A stretch of DNA of 25,740 bases from CAG-826 sp964546565. Lineage in GTDB: Bacteria; Bacillota_I; Bacilli_A; RFN20; CAG-826. Within the stretch, counting starts at the first letter, position 1. Every line of letters starts with the position of its first letter. A program made the translations under genes and the position numbers. This document shows, in pieces, positions 25,665 to 25,740 of the stretch. The notes under the pieces are model-generated. The model was not told where the DNA came from. It was given only the letters and a program-made list of their open reading frames with translations, and made no database searches. Location of the stretch: NCBI GenBank assembly GCA_964546565.1, contig CAZJKC010000022.1, forward strand, positions 1 to 25,740, read 5' to 3'.

Positions 25665-25678
25665 AGAAAACGTTTTCA
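25665..25678 (-). promoter_or_regulatory. cre-like palindrome upstream of sigma operon
   Basis: On the minus strand the 14 bases TGAAAACGTTTTCT hold a perfect 12-base palindrome (GAAAACGTTTTC) and match the CcpA cre pattern TGWAARCGYTWNCW. It ends 14 bases before the ATG, next to the ribosome binding site, so binding there would block polymerase. This suggests carbon-source control of the sigma operon. Confidence 0.45.
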
Positions 25679-25740
25679 CTTAATAAGACAAATGAATAAA
25701 CAATTTGGCGACATTTCTTTATATATAGTTTATAAATAAA

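Overview
The window is AT-rich DNA from a low-GC Gram-positive bacterium, most likely a Bacilli or Mollicutes-related gut lineage. The grounds are strong purine-rich Shine-Dalgarno sites, lipoprotein and signal-peptide surface proteins with BIG2 (Ig-like) repeats, Endonuclease-I-family secreted nucleases and many AAA_14/DUF4143 and AlbA_2 genes. TGA is a stop (for example at the end of the RyR-channel gene, at 3650, and of the nuclease, at 5318) and tryptophan is TGG, so the code is standard and not that of Mycoplasma. There are no tRNA or rRNA genes, no CRISPR array and no recognisable transposase or integrase.

Layout. (1) 1-3945, plus strand: the 3' part of a Sel1/TPR gene that runs off the left edge, then a two-gene unit: a membrane protein with a Rossmann (RCK/TrkA-like) core and a C-terminal RyR-like domain, and a 93-residue stand-alone RyR-domain protein. 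A two-way terminator separates these from (2) 4011-8077, minus strand: a secreted, membrane-anchored Endonuclease I protein followed 14 bases later by a TIR-methyltransferase fusion. (3) 8078-15887: an accessory stretch with two AAA_14-type ATPases carrying C-terminal nuclease-like domains, an orphan helical protein, a small overlooked ORF with no ATG, and an AlbA_2/HATPase/winged-helix gene enclosed by about 200-base direct repeats. (4) 16172-20570, minus strand: a Cthe_2159-type carbohydrate-binding lipoprotein downstream of a second surface Endonuclease I protein. (5) 20571-22790: a second AlbA_2/HATPase/winged-helix gene, again enclosed by about 206-base direct repeats of unrelated sequence. 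(6) 22791-25650, minus strand: an ECF-type sigma factor, a single-pass anti-sigma-like protein and a lipoprotein, headed by a cre-like palindrome.

Two things stand out. First, the left end puts TPR, RyR-membrane, RyR and TIR proteins next to each other, the parts expected of an NAD-derived signalling or defence module in which a TIR enzyme makes a nucleotide and RyR domains sense it; the assignment is inference. Second, two unrelated copies of the same gene family (AlbA_2 + HATPase_c_4 + wHTH) each sit between long direct repeats. One repeat is built on a 12-base unit that also encodes the Val-Gly-Asn-Lys linker inside its own gene. This looks like a repeat-bounded cassette whose means of movement or duplication is not obvious.
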